Assembly (NCBI RefSeq): GCF_000756815.1
Contig: NZ_CCVW01000002.1
Location: 62,001 to 126,000 of the forward strand
Direction of reading: 5' to 3'
DNA from: Legionella massiliensis
GTDB taxonomy: Bacteria; Pseudomonadota; Gammaproteobacteria; Legionellales; Legionellaceae
DNA: 64,000 nt
The translations under genes and the position numbers were made by a program. Within the stretch, counting starts at the first letter, position 1; every line of letters starts with the position of its first letter. Positions 8,652 through 18,149 of this stretch are shown one piece after another. The notes under the pieces were generated by a model. That model did not search any database. It was not told where the DNA came from and saw only the letters and a program-made list of their open reading frames with translations.

Positions 8652-10145
8652 CTAGCCTAATGAAAGGTAATTACCTATTTCGGCAGTAACTTCATTATTT
8701 TCATCTAGCCACCCCATCCTCTTCATTACCTCCTGACTACGTTTTCCACTACCTTGTTCTGACAGTCCTCTGGCATGTTGAACTAACTCCCTTAATGACT
8801 TGTTCTCATCCACATTGCTGCGGGCAAAAAATGAATATATACCACACCAGGAGGCTTTGTCAGCGTCCCACTGTAGCTCATATTCTTTGAGAAAACGGCT
8901 TTTTAATTCAGCCGATTCGTTGTTTAGTTTTTCTGCTAATTGCCTGTGATTTTCTGCTGTTAATCGTTGCTTTTCTGCACATAGGTAGCCAACAGCATCT
9001 GCTGATTTTTCATATCCTTGGGATGCTTTCCTAATTTCTTCCATCTGGGGTTCTGATAAATCAAGTAGATATTGAGAAGGACAGCTAGAAAGCAGGCGTT
9101 GGACTACAGCAAGATTTTCTAAAGAAATGGCCATCACTATCAACGGAACGAAGGTGTCTTGCGGAATTGAGGTTAAACCATCTAAATTCTTATTGAAATA
9201 AATAAGACCTTTTTCTCTTGCCTGAGCAAGGGCCTGCTTAAGAAAATCATCATCATTAAGGGCTGCGGTTAAATCTTGCTCTAGCAGCCTGCAATATTCA
9301 AAAGTAGAAGTTTGAGTAGTGTCGCTGTTTGGATCGTTATTGCTCATTTCAGTTATTGCAACAGCAACACCATTTGCAAGATGCCCTAATCCTCTGATTG
9401 GAGAAGAGGAATAGCTTGACTCACCTCCCGACTTTAAGAGCCCAAGGTTTGGCACCAAGGGCCAACCTGATCCTGAAAAATCGGAGACAACGTCCCAAAA
9501 TATATAACGAATTAATGGAGGTTCAGAGGAGCCATTGACCGGTAGTTCAAGTAAAAAATGCTGGCTATCATCAGTGTATTGAATAATAGATATTGGTAAC
9601 TGAAAAGTGAAGGCAATTGCATATTCACTAACAATTTGTCTTAACATCTTTCGTGCAAATATTGGATCACGCAGTTGTTCTCTTAAAACCCTTAGATTCG
9701 GGGGATTGCCAACAACTCTGTCGCGAAGACCTTTTGGGTTATAGATGACAAGAGACTCTTCTTCACAAAGACTTTGTAGCTGTTTGGTAACTAGCACATT
9801 TATTGTAGCATCAGGCTTCCCCTCCTCTTGAGCAACCATTGGAATCATTTCAAATTGTTGTGTTTTTAACCCCAATTCAGTGATGAAATCCAGTATAGCT
9901 TTTTCAGCACCGATGCGATCATCCCAAACACCTTTAACTTTATTCGGAAGGAAAAAACATTGATCGGTATCTTTGATCTTCCAGACATGTTTTTCAGAAC
10001 CACTAGCAAGATATTCAAAATCTGATTTTTTGTAAGTTTGACCCTTTAATTGGAAGTTAATTGCTGTATTTGGACTCTGAAAGCGTTTAAACCATTCTCG
10101 CATGACTAATCCTAAATGATAATAATGAGCGCCCCATTTTATCAT
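8652..10145 (-). CDS. Unknown 497-residue protein, possible kinase-like N-lobe
   Basis: This soluble protein has no signal peptide or membrane helix. Residues about 43-70 (FEYLASGSEKHVWKI, then FFLPN) recall the glycine loop and following strands of a kinase N-lobe, and EKAILDFITELGL could be the C helix. I see no clear catalytic HRD or DFG motif, so the call is tentative. Residues 340-420 are helical, with a long Glu/Gln/Lys-rich stretch. An intracellular effector is plausible in this genome but not shown. The stop codon lies only 4 bp from an IS end, although the C-terminus (GNYLSLG) is not IS-derived. The start position is uncertain. Confidence 0.5.
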   Translation of the reverse strand: MIKWGAHYYHLGLVMREWFKRFQSPNTAINFQLKGQTYKKSDFEYLASGSEKHVWKIKDTDQCFFLPNKVKGVWDDRIGAEKAILDFITELGLKTQQFEMIPMVAQEEGKPDATINVLVTKQLQSLCEEESLVIYNPKGLRDRVVGNPPNLRVLREQLRDPIFARKMLRQIVSEYAIAFTFQLPISIIQYTDDSQHFLLELPVNGSSEPPLIRYIFWDVVSDFSGSGWPLVPNLGLLKSGGESSYSSSPIRGLGHLANGVAVAITEMSNNDPNSDTTQTSTFEYCRLLEQDLTAALNDDDFLKQALAQAREKGLIYFNKNLDGLTSIPQDTFVPLIVMAISLENLAVVQRLLSSCPSQYLLDLSEPQMEEIRKASQGYEKSADAVGYLCAEKQRLTAENHRQLAEKLNNESAELKSRFLKEYELQWDADKASWCGIYSFFARSNVDENKSLRELVQHARGLSEQGSGKRSQEVMKRMGWLDENNEVTAEIGNYLSLG

Positions 10146-10361
10146 TTAGATGAAATATAATTCTGTTTGAATTTCTTATAGTCACTATATGTATTTTTAA
10201 TATAAATCCAATGCGGCTTCTTGCATTACACTAGGGCTAACTTAAATTAATTGTATCTATCTGGTAGAGGTCAAAACTGAAAATAGATAGGCAGATGATC
10301 AGTAGCATACGAAGAAAAAAACCAGAAATGATCTAATATTAAACTAGTAGATTGTATTTTG

Positions 10362-10540
10362 GGCTGCGTTGCAAAAAATTAACTTTCCTATACTTACCTA
10401 ATTAATGCTGGGGGTAAGATATGGATAAATACCAACCAAGGGATTTCAAATGGCGCCATTTTCATGGCGAAGTGATTATGCAATGCGTACGCTGGTACTG
10501 TAAATATGGAATCAGCTATCGTGATCTAGAAGAAATGATG
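10362..10540 (+). mobile_element. 5' fragment of the IS6-family element
   Basis: The left end (GGCTGCGTTGCAAAAAAT) and the first 40 codons of the transposase are the same as in the element at 7906-8647. The match stops after LEEMM at 10540, where Tn3-type sequence begins. It is a truncated second copy, in opposite orientation to the first. The two copies bracket the 497-residue gene at 8652. Confidence 0.85.
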
Positions 10541-10617
10541 TCGGAGGTGCTTTGCTTGAGCGCGGTCGCATATTTGATCATTTCATCATATTGTTGGATG
10601 ATTAGTTCCCAGTTGAT
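10541..10617 (-). pseudogene. tnpA: Tn3-family transposase (TnpA) internal fragment
   Basis: Read on the minus strand, one open frame gives INWELIIQQYDEMIKYATAL, the well-conserved stretch of Tn3-family transposases (INWxLIxQQYDxMVKYATAL). Both ends are broken: an IS6 fragment abuts at 10540 and the match is lost beyond 10617. A second TnpA fragment lies at 18023-18149 and a resolvase fragment at 18992-19097. Confidence 0.75.
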
Positions 10618-10640
10618 AAAAATTGAGTATTTTCATTTGA

Positions 10641-11363
10641 TTAAAAGAAATAATCTTTAGAAAAAGAAAACCTTTTATTACCATTAAGCTCTATACGAGT
10701 AAATTCTATACAGCGTCTATTGGCAATGCATTTCCAATTTTGCTGATTATTAACATATTGATTTTTTTTAGTTTGAAATACAGATTGAGTAAATGATGCT
10801 ATATTTTTAGACATCACTTCCGTTCGCGCGGAATTAAAAATAAAAACCTCTATATTATCCTCTCTCATATGTGAACCTAATAGCTGGCTATGTTCATAGG
10901 TATTTTTGTCTGAAATATATTTAGTGTATTCATCAAAAGGCTTAACTGTTAGATCTATTCCCCTATTACTGACTATAAAAGCAGTAAATGCTGTCATAGA
11001 AATTTCAACATAACCTAGATCGGCACTTGTATCTTCAAAAAATTTTAATCTGTAATAAGCTACCTCAGTAAAAGCTGTTTCAAGCTGTAAAGAGCCGTAC
11101 CAAAGAGAGGGCTCGTAAGTACTGCCAAATCGAGAGCCGTATTTTAAAGGAGGGTATCGAAATGGAGTAAATATTAAATAATTTTTTTCTTTTTCAATTA
11201 ATGGCTTAGATTCCTCCATTAATTCTTCTAGTAAATCATGTTCTTCTATTGAGTCAACTAAATCACGAGAGCTTAAAACATGCTGATCTTCTACTACTCT
11301 CCATGGTTCAGCAGTTATTTTACTGATGAATTGTTTTCCATCACGCAACCCCCATATATTCAT
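10641..11363 (-). CDS. RES-domain toxin of a RES-Xre module
   Basis: The 240-residue protein carries the RES motif region RFGSTYEPSLWYGSLQLETA followed by FTEVAYYR, with the Arg, Glu and Ser residues that name the family. RES toxins act on NAD by degradation or phosphorolysis and stop growth in the cytosol. The gene overlaps the antitoxin gene by 4 bp (11360-11363), the usual antitoxin-toxin order with translational coupling. It lies beside Tn3 transposase remnants, and Tn3 elements often carry toxin-antitoxin pairs. RES proteins are usually shorter (about 150-230), so the N-terminal 70 residues may be an extension. Confidence 0.85.
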   Translation of the reverse strand: MNIWGLRDGKQFISKITAEPWRVVEDQHVLSSRDLVDSIEEHDLLEELMEESKPLIEKEKNYLIFTPFRYPPLKYGSRFGSTYEPSLWYGSLQLETAFTEVAYYRLKFFEDTSADLGYVEISMTAFTAFIVSNRGIDLTVKPFDEYTKYISDKNTYEHSQLLGSHMREDNIEVFIFNSARTEVMSKNIASFTQSVFQTKKNQYVNNQQNWKCIANRRCIEFTRIELNGNKRFSFSKDYFF

Positions 11364-11734
11364 AACTTTCCACGCATTGCATCTATATAATTCACTACCT
11401 CGACTAAGCCAGTAACAGTTTTTAACTGATCAATCGGTTTTTGTTTAAAATATTTATTGTCACTATTTAACCATAATTTTGCTTTTTCATGATTATTTCC
11501 AATTAATGAATTTAATCCTCTATAAACTCTTAAAAGCAGTAATGCTATTTCTCCCTCTTTAGTCGCTGGCGATATCCATGCTTTACCTTGATTTAATCGT
11601 GTTACCGTAGATTCACTAACTCCGATAATGCTGTGTAAATCCTTACCGGTTAAACCATAAAAATCAGCCAATTTTAAAATAGCCTTAGTTAAAACCAGCT
11701 CTTTTTGATGATCAATTTTTAAGGAAGATTTCAT
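11360..11734 (-). CDS. Xre/MbcA/ParS-type antitoxin
   Basis: I place the start at ATG 11732-11734 (MKSSLKIDH) because AAGGGG precedes it. An upstream ATG at 11759-11761 would add nine residues but has no ribosome site. The protein has an Xre-like N-terminal fold (LTGKDLHSIIGVSESTVTRL) and a C-terminal toxin-binding domain of the MbcA/ParS type (ALLLLRVYRGLNSLIGNNHE, then KAKLWLNSDNKYFKQKPIDQ). It should bind and neutralise the RES toxin encoded directly downstream and repress the shared promoter upstream of 11761. Confidence 0.88.
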   Translation of the reverse strand: MKSSLKIDHQKELVLTKAILKLADFYGLTGKDLHSIIGVSESTVTRLNQGKAWISPATKEGEIALLLLRVYRGLNSLIGNNHEKAKLWLNSDNKYFKQKPIDQLKTVTGLVEVVNYIDAMRGKL

Positions 11735-11891
11735 AAGGCACCCCTTTCTCTTAAATTTCAATTGAAATTATAGCTCATGAAAGTTGCATCTGCAAAAAGA
11801 GATTCTTTTATAAATCCTTAAAGCTAAAAAACGGGCCCTCTATTAACTTCCCTAGCCTCGTTCCTAATTTGATGCAAACTTAAGGGGTAAT

Positions 11892-12086
11892 GGGGTTTGA
11901 AGTCCTCACGACTGAAAACGTACGCTAAGGTAAAAACCGGTGCCATTTAAATTCAATGCGACTCATTAACGCGCATTTTGATTTATCAAACATTGTTATT
12001 GAGCTCATTTTTATATTTTTTAATTCATTATAAATCATTTGGTTACCGCTTAGCGTACGTTTTCAGTCGTGAGGACTTCAAACCCC
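11892..12086. mobile_element. 195-bp MITE-like element, copy 2
   Basis: The terminal repeats begin GGGGTTTGAAGTCCTCACG on both ends and extend through GACTGAAAACGTACGCTAAG, giving arms of about 40 bp that pair almost perfectly. The centre is AT-rich. Its outer 14 bases equal those of copy 1 at 543-738 and the lengths agree to one base. A segment reading TATAAATCAT near the right arm is also shared. It lies in the 470-bp gap between the antitoxin gene and the giant gene; no other feature is seen there. Confidence 0.75.
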
Positions 12087-12231
12087 AATATTTGATCTTG
12101 ATTATTAATAAATCATCATGTTAATTAATTTAGCTTTAGCCAGCGCATATTATTTATAAACCAGAATTTACTTCACAATATAAATAGCCCCCTTCCCTCT
12201 TCTTTGAATTACAATGCTCAATGACTCCTTG

Positions 12232-15200
12232 TTAGAGCAGTGATAATGTCTCTCTCGCGGTTGGCGCCTTAGGGTTTCTTTGTTCAAGTTCATTCGATAT
12301 ACGAATGTTTAAGTTATTTACAAAGGCATAACGATTTGAGAACGAAGAGGATGAGGTTCCTATCTTTAGGTCGTTTCGCATCCAGAAGCCTGAAGCAGTC
12401 TTTTCCGATCGCAAAATTCCATATTTGTGAAGTATATGGGTGTATTGCTCATCCACTCTTTTCAACATTTCGCCTAAACCTGGTTTCATAATCAATTGAT
12501 TTAATAGCGCAGGTTGGTATTTATTGAGACTGTGAATTAATTGATCGAAGATTTTTAATGTAAACAAGGATTGTTTTAAACCATCCTGTAGACCTTCTTG
12601 CAGACCGATAACCTCATTGATAAAAACTTCCAGCAGGTTAAACTCTCTTCCCCTGCGATCTTGAGAAAGCTTTTTCAAATCCCCGTTCAATTCCAGAAGT
12701 CCTTTACTCCACTCTTCGTTTTTGCTTTCCAGAGCTTTTAATACCAGAATAAGATTTTTTGACAGGCTGTACTTTTCATCTAGTTTATTAAATTTAAACA
12801 TGGGTGCGTAATGGTGGAAGGGGCGCTTTCTATCTATTGCATCCATGAGTTCAAGATAAATGAGTTGACGATTAACGTCATAATATTTATCGGCAGCGTT
12901 GAATAAGGCATCTTCATCTTTATATACTTCATCCAAATCCATAATCACATCATTATCAGCTAGGAAGTAAGCAATTTTGTTTGGATATCGAGGATTAATT
13001 CGGACTGTCCGCCCAACTTTTTGCGAATGATCTCCTACATTGCTTCCTTTATTTTTGGCATATAAACCCCAGACAACATCCGGATCGTCGTAACCTGTAC
13101 CGAGCATATCCACAACAACCAGAATGGCAGATGTTTCCAGACTTTTTCTCTTGAACTGCTCAATCCACTTTTCATAGTCTTTAATCTGAGAGTGTATCGC
13201 TTGAGCCAACTTAGGTTTTTTCTTCTGCTCTGCATCACCCGACGCAGCCTTTTCGCGTTCAGCCTGCTCCTGATTAATAGCTGCAGCTAATTGTTTCGCC
13301 TCCTCAATGCTGCTGGTATAAATAATCCCTTTATAGTAAACAAGCGGCTTGCCCATTGGATGAATATGGTCCCAAATAGATTTGACGATTTGCTCATGCT
13401 TCTTATGATTCATTTCTTTATTAAACGAATAAGAGACACGATCAATAATTAAAGGCGCTGTCTTACCTGCTTTACGCGAATCGGCTCGCGTAAACACAAA
13501 AAGCGGCTGGATGTCGTTGCCAGGAGTTGCTGAAAAGCCTAAGACAGACATACCACTCTGCATCAAATGCAGCGCTTTCTTTTTATAGAGATGAAATTCA
13601 TCCAAGATTACCAGACGTGGTTTACGATGTTTTTCTAGACACTCGACTTTTTCCGCTAGCACTTTGGAATAACTAGCGTCACAAAAAATAAAAACACTCG
13701 CCTTCTCCCTTAAAGGATTATTAGTATTAATAAAATCTGCAGTGACCGCATTTTCCCGGCTATGCACCGTAATCACATTTTTTTCTTCAATTGCAGAAGC
13801 TTTCCCCAATATTTTAAGAGTTCTGATGAACTCCACGTAGTATTGGTTGGCTAATTGGACCGTTGGAACAATGATGTGAATAACCGCGTCTGAATCCTGC
13901 ATTATCAGAAAATTGGCCAGCAGAATCCCTAATAAAGTTTTACCACCACCAGTATTAAGTCTTACAACACTATGAAACTCCTGTGATTTACTGACGGCTC
14001 GTAATGCGTCTGCCTGATAAGGGTAGAGATATTCAACGATCTCTTTGAGTTGCAAATAGTCAGCTAATTTATCAGTGGGGATAAGTTCGTTAAGTTTGCA
14101 ACCAGTCCAAAATTGAGCAATAAACGAGCTGTTGCAGGCATTTGCACCTCTTTTCAGTTTTTGTTTCGCTTCAACAGGGCCATGTTGCTCCGGCTCAACT
14201 TCTTGTGATTCTTTTAAGTCTGTATCCTCATCAGGTAGGTCCCGTTGATTATTGGACTGGAAAATAATATCGCGATAATCGTAATTCGTGATCTGAAGGC
14301 GTTTCCTTTTAGCCATATTCAGACAGCGTTGAATTTCTTCTTTTAAATGACCAAGACTACTCAGCATCCACTGTGCATGCTCTTCCTTTACTCCATCCGG
14401 AACAAAACTCACCTCATCAATTTCTTGAATATCTTCAATTAAGCCTCGCGCAAAAGATTTCGCAGCATTTTTATTCCGTTTTGCCCGGAGCAAGCTGATT
14501 GATTCTGTAGGCGGCAGATGCAAGAGGCGTTTGGGTAATTCGATATTATCTGCTTGAGTCTTGCTGTAAGCATCAAAAAGGGCAAAATCAATAACCATTT
14601 GAAAATAAAAATCTTGCATACAATAGCCTGAATAGATTGATGGATATCCAAGGACAAATACATCTTCTGCAGACATTAACTTCAAAACCTTGGCTGTTTG
14701 CTCAAAATCCACAACAAATAATTTATAACAATAATCTGGCTCAACGTAATAATAAGGCTTGTTTGATAAGGTTTGCATGCCACACATCAACGCTTGCTCA
14801 TTATCTCGAGCCTTCATAAGGGACGCAGTGGTCTCTTCCCAGTTATTAATGGGTGTAAACTCAGTGGCAGCCTGAATCAGGGTTATATTGTCATCCAGAT
14901 AAATACAATCTTTAAGTCTCCATGCATAAGACAGGATAAAGGCAGTTAGCCGGCGAGCCTGGATATCCTCGGGGTGATAAGTTCCATGGGTCGCTGACTC
15001 TAAAGAATCGGTTATTAAAAACTCTACATTCTCATTATAATTATTCTCATGAAGCTCCTTGTACTCATCGGCTCCCACCACTACTAATAGGCGCTGCCTT
15101 GCGCCAAGTATTGTAGGATCAGGAATCATTGCCTGTTCTTTACGACCGGCAAAGATAAAAGTAACTGTTTCATCGTTGGATGGCAGGCTATCTTTAAGGG

Positions 15201-17634
15201 TCGAAAGCCTAAATTTTGACTTTCCTATAGCTATTTCATGAGTTGTTCTTTCTAAGCCTTTTGGTTGGCGGCAGGACAGGAGTATTTGAAAGTTAAACTT
15301 ACTGATGTAATAGGTATTCCTTTTTGAGCCAACGGAGAAAAAAGGCGTTTTGGGAATAGCTTTGTATTCTCGGGAATATTTCCCACTAATCAGGGCATTT
15401 TTTTTCCAGGGTTCTTTTCCAGTAATTGATGTTTGTTCAGATTTTTTACGACGCTTTGTAGTTGACGATAAGGGCTCTTCTAAATTCGTTGCATTTCCTA
15501 ACCGTTTCAGTGATTGTTCTTGAGACTCTTTTCCTTTGTAATTTGCCGTTTGATTTTTTGAAGCAAACGCAGCGGTCACTGGCGAAACAATCAGTTTGAC
15601 TTGAGTTTCAGAATTTTTTGGTAGTTCTCGGAGAAAAGTAACATATTGAGTGTAGCCCCCTTGTTGTGCACCTTTAATAATAGAATTAATATTCGCTCCT
15701 GAACTTCTCAAATACTCCGAATAGTGGAGATTTCCACCCTTAGCAGCATTTAAGGCCATTAAATCAATATCAGCTCCTTTTGCTCTCAGTAATTCTGCAT
15801 ATTCACGATATCCGGTGAAGGCAGCATGATCTGCCAGACGCTGCAATTTAATAGGTGGGTTTTGTGTGCGTAAAAATTCCGCGTACTCCCAAAACCCGCC
15901 CCTTATAGCGCCCATAGCCATCATTGCTCTATCAGCTCCCTGCTGTCTCAACTTCTCAGCATAGGCCCGCCGTCCACCAGTCGAAGCTCCTATCGCAATT
16001 CCATTTGGGTTTGCACCAAGGCCCTGTAATTTTTCTGCATAGGCATAGTTTCCACCTTCTGCAGCAGCAGGTGCAATCCATGTAACAGCTGCACCTTCAG
16101 AACGGAGAAATTCAGCATATTTTAAATGCCCCCCTTCCACAGCACCTCTAGCAATATGATTAATATTGGCACCTTTTCGACGCAGGCGCTCTGCAAAATA
16201 CAAGTTACCGCTCAGGGCTACTGCTTCTGCCACTTGGTTGATATCAGCTCCATCATTAATCCATTGCTCAATCTTATCAAGATACCCTCCAACCGCCAGA
16301 CCTCGAGCAAGGTTATTACTTTGCCCTCCTTCACGATTTATTTCTTCAGCGTATTCGTGGAAACCGGTAGCAGCGGTATTAAATGTAAGAAAACCGATAG
16401 ATAATAAATTTTTGCTGTAGAGTGATTTTACAAATTCCAGGTGCTGACCTCGTAAAGCGCCTCGCGCAACAGCACGAATATCAGCCCCTTGCAAATTAAG
16501 CTTTGAGGTCAATTCCCAGTCAGCTTGAGCCGCCGCTCCCTCTGCTAGGGAAGAAATACTCGCACCCTCAGCCTGTAAAAGCTGCCTATAAGAGGGTTTT
16601 AAGTGCTCCGCTGCTCCAATCGCAATTATATTGATATCAGCTTCGTAATCTCGTCGCAGCAATTCGCAGAAATTGATATTTCCCGCTCGCGCAGCACCTC
16701 TGCCTATTAAATCAACATTCGCCCCAAAACTTATTAGCAAATTAACTGCAGCTTGTTCATTTTCAAAGGCCAATAATTCTGCTGGAGTTAAATCGCTACC
16801 TACTTTTCGCACATCCACACTAATGAACGGAGAAGATAGCAACTTTTTTAATTCTTCCTTTTTCCCTTCCTTGGCAAGATTGTAGATGGTGTCGAAATAA
16901 TTGATGAGGGATTTCCATTTTAGAACCATAAACCAATAACCGGCTTCTTCTGCTCCTTCTACTACAGATTTAAGGGATGCGCCTTGCTCAATTAATGTAC
17001 CCGCATAGTCGAAATGACCACCGCGTGCAGCCCCTTTGGCAATATCGTCAATGTTTGCACCCTCGAGACGATACGATTCTGCTTCTGAAATAAATCCGCC
17101 GTTAGCAGCCCCTTTTGCAATAGAATCGAGACTTGCACCTTTTGGCCTTAAATAGTCAATATATATCCAATCACCAAAGGATGCCGCTGCCTCAGCCATG
17201 CGATTGATGTCTGCAGATTTCACTAACATCTCTTCTGCGATATCGTAATTTTTGCCTTGAATAGCACCTATTGCTATTAAATTTATATCAGCACCTTGAT
17301 TTTGCATGGAAAGTGCATAACGAGGATTATGACCCTGGGCGGCTCCCTGAGCAGCGTACCTGATATCAGCATTTTTGAAAATCATCAACCAATTCGTTAA
17401 TGCTCCATTTCCTGCACGAGCTGCTCCTCGGATAGCCAAATTCTTGTCGGCTCCCAGGAGCAATAATAAATTAAGTTCCGATTGTCTTCCCTCAAAGGCC
17501 AAAAGTTCCGCCACACTAATATTTTCTGATTTTTTAAATACATCGATACTGACATGCTGTTCTTTGACATAAGCTATAAGCTCGTCTTTTTTTTTCGTAA
17601 TAGCAAGCGCGTAGATTGTTTCAAAATAGTTCAT
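12232..17634 (-). CDS. Giant repeat-glycosyltransferase-helicase fusion protein
   Basis: The 1800-residue protein has three parts. Residues 1-670 hold about 21 ankyrin-like repeats of 26 residues (consensus GAxIxxIAxGAxxGGxxxYAExL), in two blocks that each open with a related NYFxTIY segment (residues 2 and 245). Residues 675-760 are a polar linker with a basic cluster TTKRRKKSEQ. Residues about 770-1030 look like a GT-A glycosyltransferase: R894/R895 precede a helix and a DDN motif at 914-916. Residues about 1190-1570 form an SF2 helicase: NTGGGKT (1227-1233), DEFH (1345-1348), SAT (1368-1370) and QKVGRTVR (1538-1545). The helical C-terminus is unassigned. The gene is monocistronic and possibly transposon cargo. 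The helicase call is firm; the glycosyltransferase call is inference. Confidence 0.8.
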   Translation of the reverse strand: MNYFETIYALAITKKKDELIAYVKEQHVSIDVFKKSENISVAELLAFEGRQSELNLLLLLGADKNLAIRGAARAGNGALTNWLMIFKNADIRYAAQGAAQGHNPRYALSMQNQGADINLIAIGAIQGKNYDIAEEMLVKSADINRMAEAAASFGDWIYIDYLRPKGASLDSIAKGAANGGFISEAESYRLEGANIDDIAKGAARGGHFDYAGTLIEQGASLKSVVEGAEEAGYWFMVLKWKSLINYFDTIYNLAKEGKKEELKKLLSSPFISVDVRKVGSDLTPAELLAFENEQAAVNLLISFGANVDLIGRGAARAGNINFCELLRRDYEADINIIAIGAAEHLKPSYRQLLQAEGASISSLAEGAAAQADWELTSKLNLQGADIRAVARGALRGQHLEFVKSLYSKNLLSIGFLTFNTAATGFHEYAEEINREGGQSNNLARGLAVGGYLDKIEQWINDGADINQVAEAVALSGNLYFAERLRRKGANINHIARGAVEGGHLKYAEFLRSEGAAVTWIAPAAAEGGNYAYAEKLQGLGANPNGIAIGASTGGRRAYAEKLRQQGADRAMMAMGAIRGGFWEYAEFLRTQNPPIKLQRLADHAAFTGYREYAELLRAKGADIDLMALNAAKGGNLHYSEYLRSSGANINSIIKGAQQGGYTQYVTFLRELPKNSETQVKLIVSPVTAAFASKNQTANYKGKESQEQSLKRLGNATNLEEPLSSTTKRRKKSEQTSITGKEPWKKNALISGKYSREYKAIPKTPFFSVGSKRNTYYISKFNFQILLSCRQPKGLERTTHEIAIGKSKFRLSTLKDSLPSNDETVTFIFAGRKEQAMIPDPTILGARQRLLVVVGADEYKELHENNYNENVEFLITDSLESATHGTYHPEDIQARRLTAFILSYAWRLKDCIYLDDNITLIQAATEFTPINNWEETTASLMKARDNEQALMCGMQTLSNKPYYYVEPDYCYKLFVVDFEQTAKVLKLMSAEDVFVLGYPSIYSGYCMQDFYFQMVIDFALFDAYSKTQADNIELPKRLLHLPPTESISLLRAKRNKNAAKSFARGLIEDIQEIDEVSFVPDGVKEEHAQWMLSSLGHLKEEIQRCLNMAKRKRLQITNYDYRDIIFQSNNQRDLPDEDTDLKESQEVEPEQHGPVEAKQKLKRGANACNSSFIAQFWTGCKLNELIPTDKLADYLQLKEIVEYLYPYQADALRAVSKSQEFHSVVRLNTGGGKTLLGILLANFLIMQDSDAVIHIIVPTVQLANQYYVEFIRTLKILGKASAIEEKNVITVHSRENAVTADFINTNNPLREKASVFIFCDASYSKVLAEKVECLEKHRKPRLVILDEFHLYKKKALHLMQSGMSVLGFSATPGNDIQPLFVFTRADSRKAGKTAPLIIDRVSYSFNKEMNHKKHEQIVKSIWDHIHPMGKPLVYYKGIIYTSSIEEAKQLAAAINQEQAEREKAASGDAEQKKKPKLAQAIHSQIKDYEKWIEQFKRKSLETSAILVVVDMLGTGYDDPDVVWGLYAKNKGSNVGDHSQKVGRTVRINPRYPNKIAYFLADNDVIMDLDEVYKDEDALFNAADKYYDVNRQLIYLELMDAIDRKRPFHHYAPMFKFNKLDEKYSLSKNLILVLKALESKNEEWSKGLLELNGDLKKLSQDRRGREFNLLEVFINEVIGLQEGLQDGLKQSLFTLKIFDQLIHSLNKYQPALLNQLIMKPGLGEMLKRVDEQYTHILHKYGILRSEKTASGFWMRNDLKIGTSSSSFSNRYAFVNNLNIRISNELEQRNPKAPTARETLSLL

Positions 17635-18022
17635 AATAAACCTTTAACTGTTACTTTCAGAGCGGATTAACTGTGTTCAACATTGTATTATTAGCTTGCA
17701 CATACTTCGATTAGCCATGGTAAAAAATGGAGACTCTTCTAAGCTATTTGAAGATTTAAAGCTGAGGGAAATACTTCGGTTGATTTGATTAAGCTCATCT
17801 TGATTTGGTTGAAAATTATTTATTGTTTATAGTCCAATAGTTAGTTTTAAACCAAACGTAATAGTTTTGAAATATAAGCCTATTTTCAACTGCTTTAAGT
17901 TCAAACTGGTAAATTTCATAAAATTCTTAGCTAAGCAATAAGAAAGAAAAATGGTGAACTTTACCACAATATGATCTTTAAAACATATAGGAGTCGATTC
18001 AGAAAACGGAACAAATCGCAGG

Positions 18023-18149
18023 CTAAACCGGTTGTAGCGGTCTAAACTTGCCAGCACCGATATTGGAGCTGCTGCGCTAGAGGTAATCGCCGATCAGGTT
18101 GATGGGCTTCCTGCCGTGCGGCGACAGGTACTTCAACAGCGCATTATTC
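18023..18149 (-). pseudogene. tnpA: Tn3-family transposase C-terminal fragment
   Basis: The minus-strand frame gives NALLKYLSPHGRKPINLIGDY, then a TAG (18077-18079) where the family has Trp, then GKFRPLQPV and a stop. This is the signature C-terminus of Tn3 transposases (LSPxGxxxINLxGDYxW...GxFRPL). Its GC-rich codons differ from the AT-rich neighbours. The IS6 element at 18150 cuts its upstream side. Between 17635 and 18022 I see no supported gene. Confidence 0.75.

Noticed and set aside
17827-18057. A 76-codon minus-strand frame between the giant gene and the Tn3 relic
   Set aside because: No ribosome site, odd composition, and it overlaps the end of the TnpA fragment; treated as non-coding.
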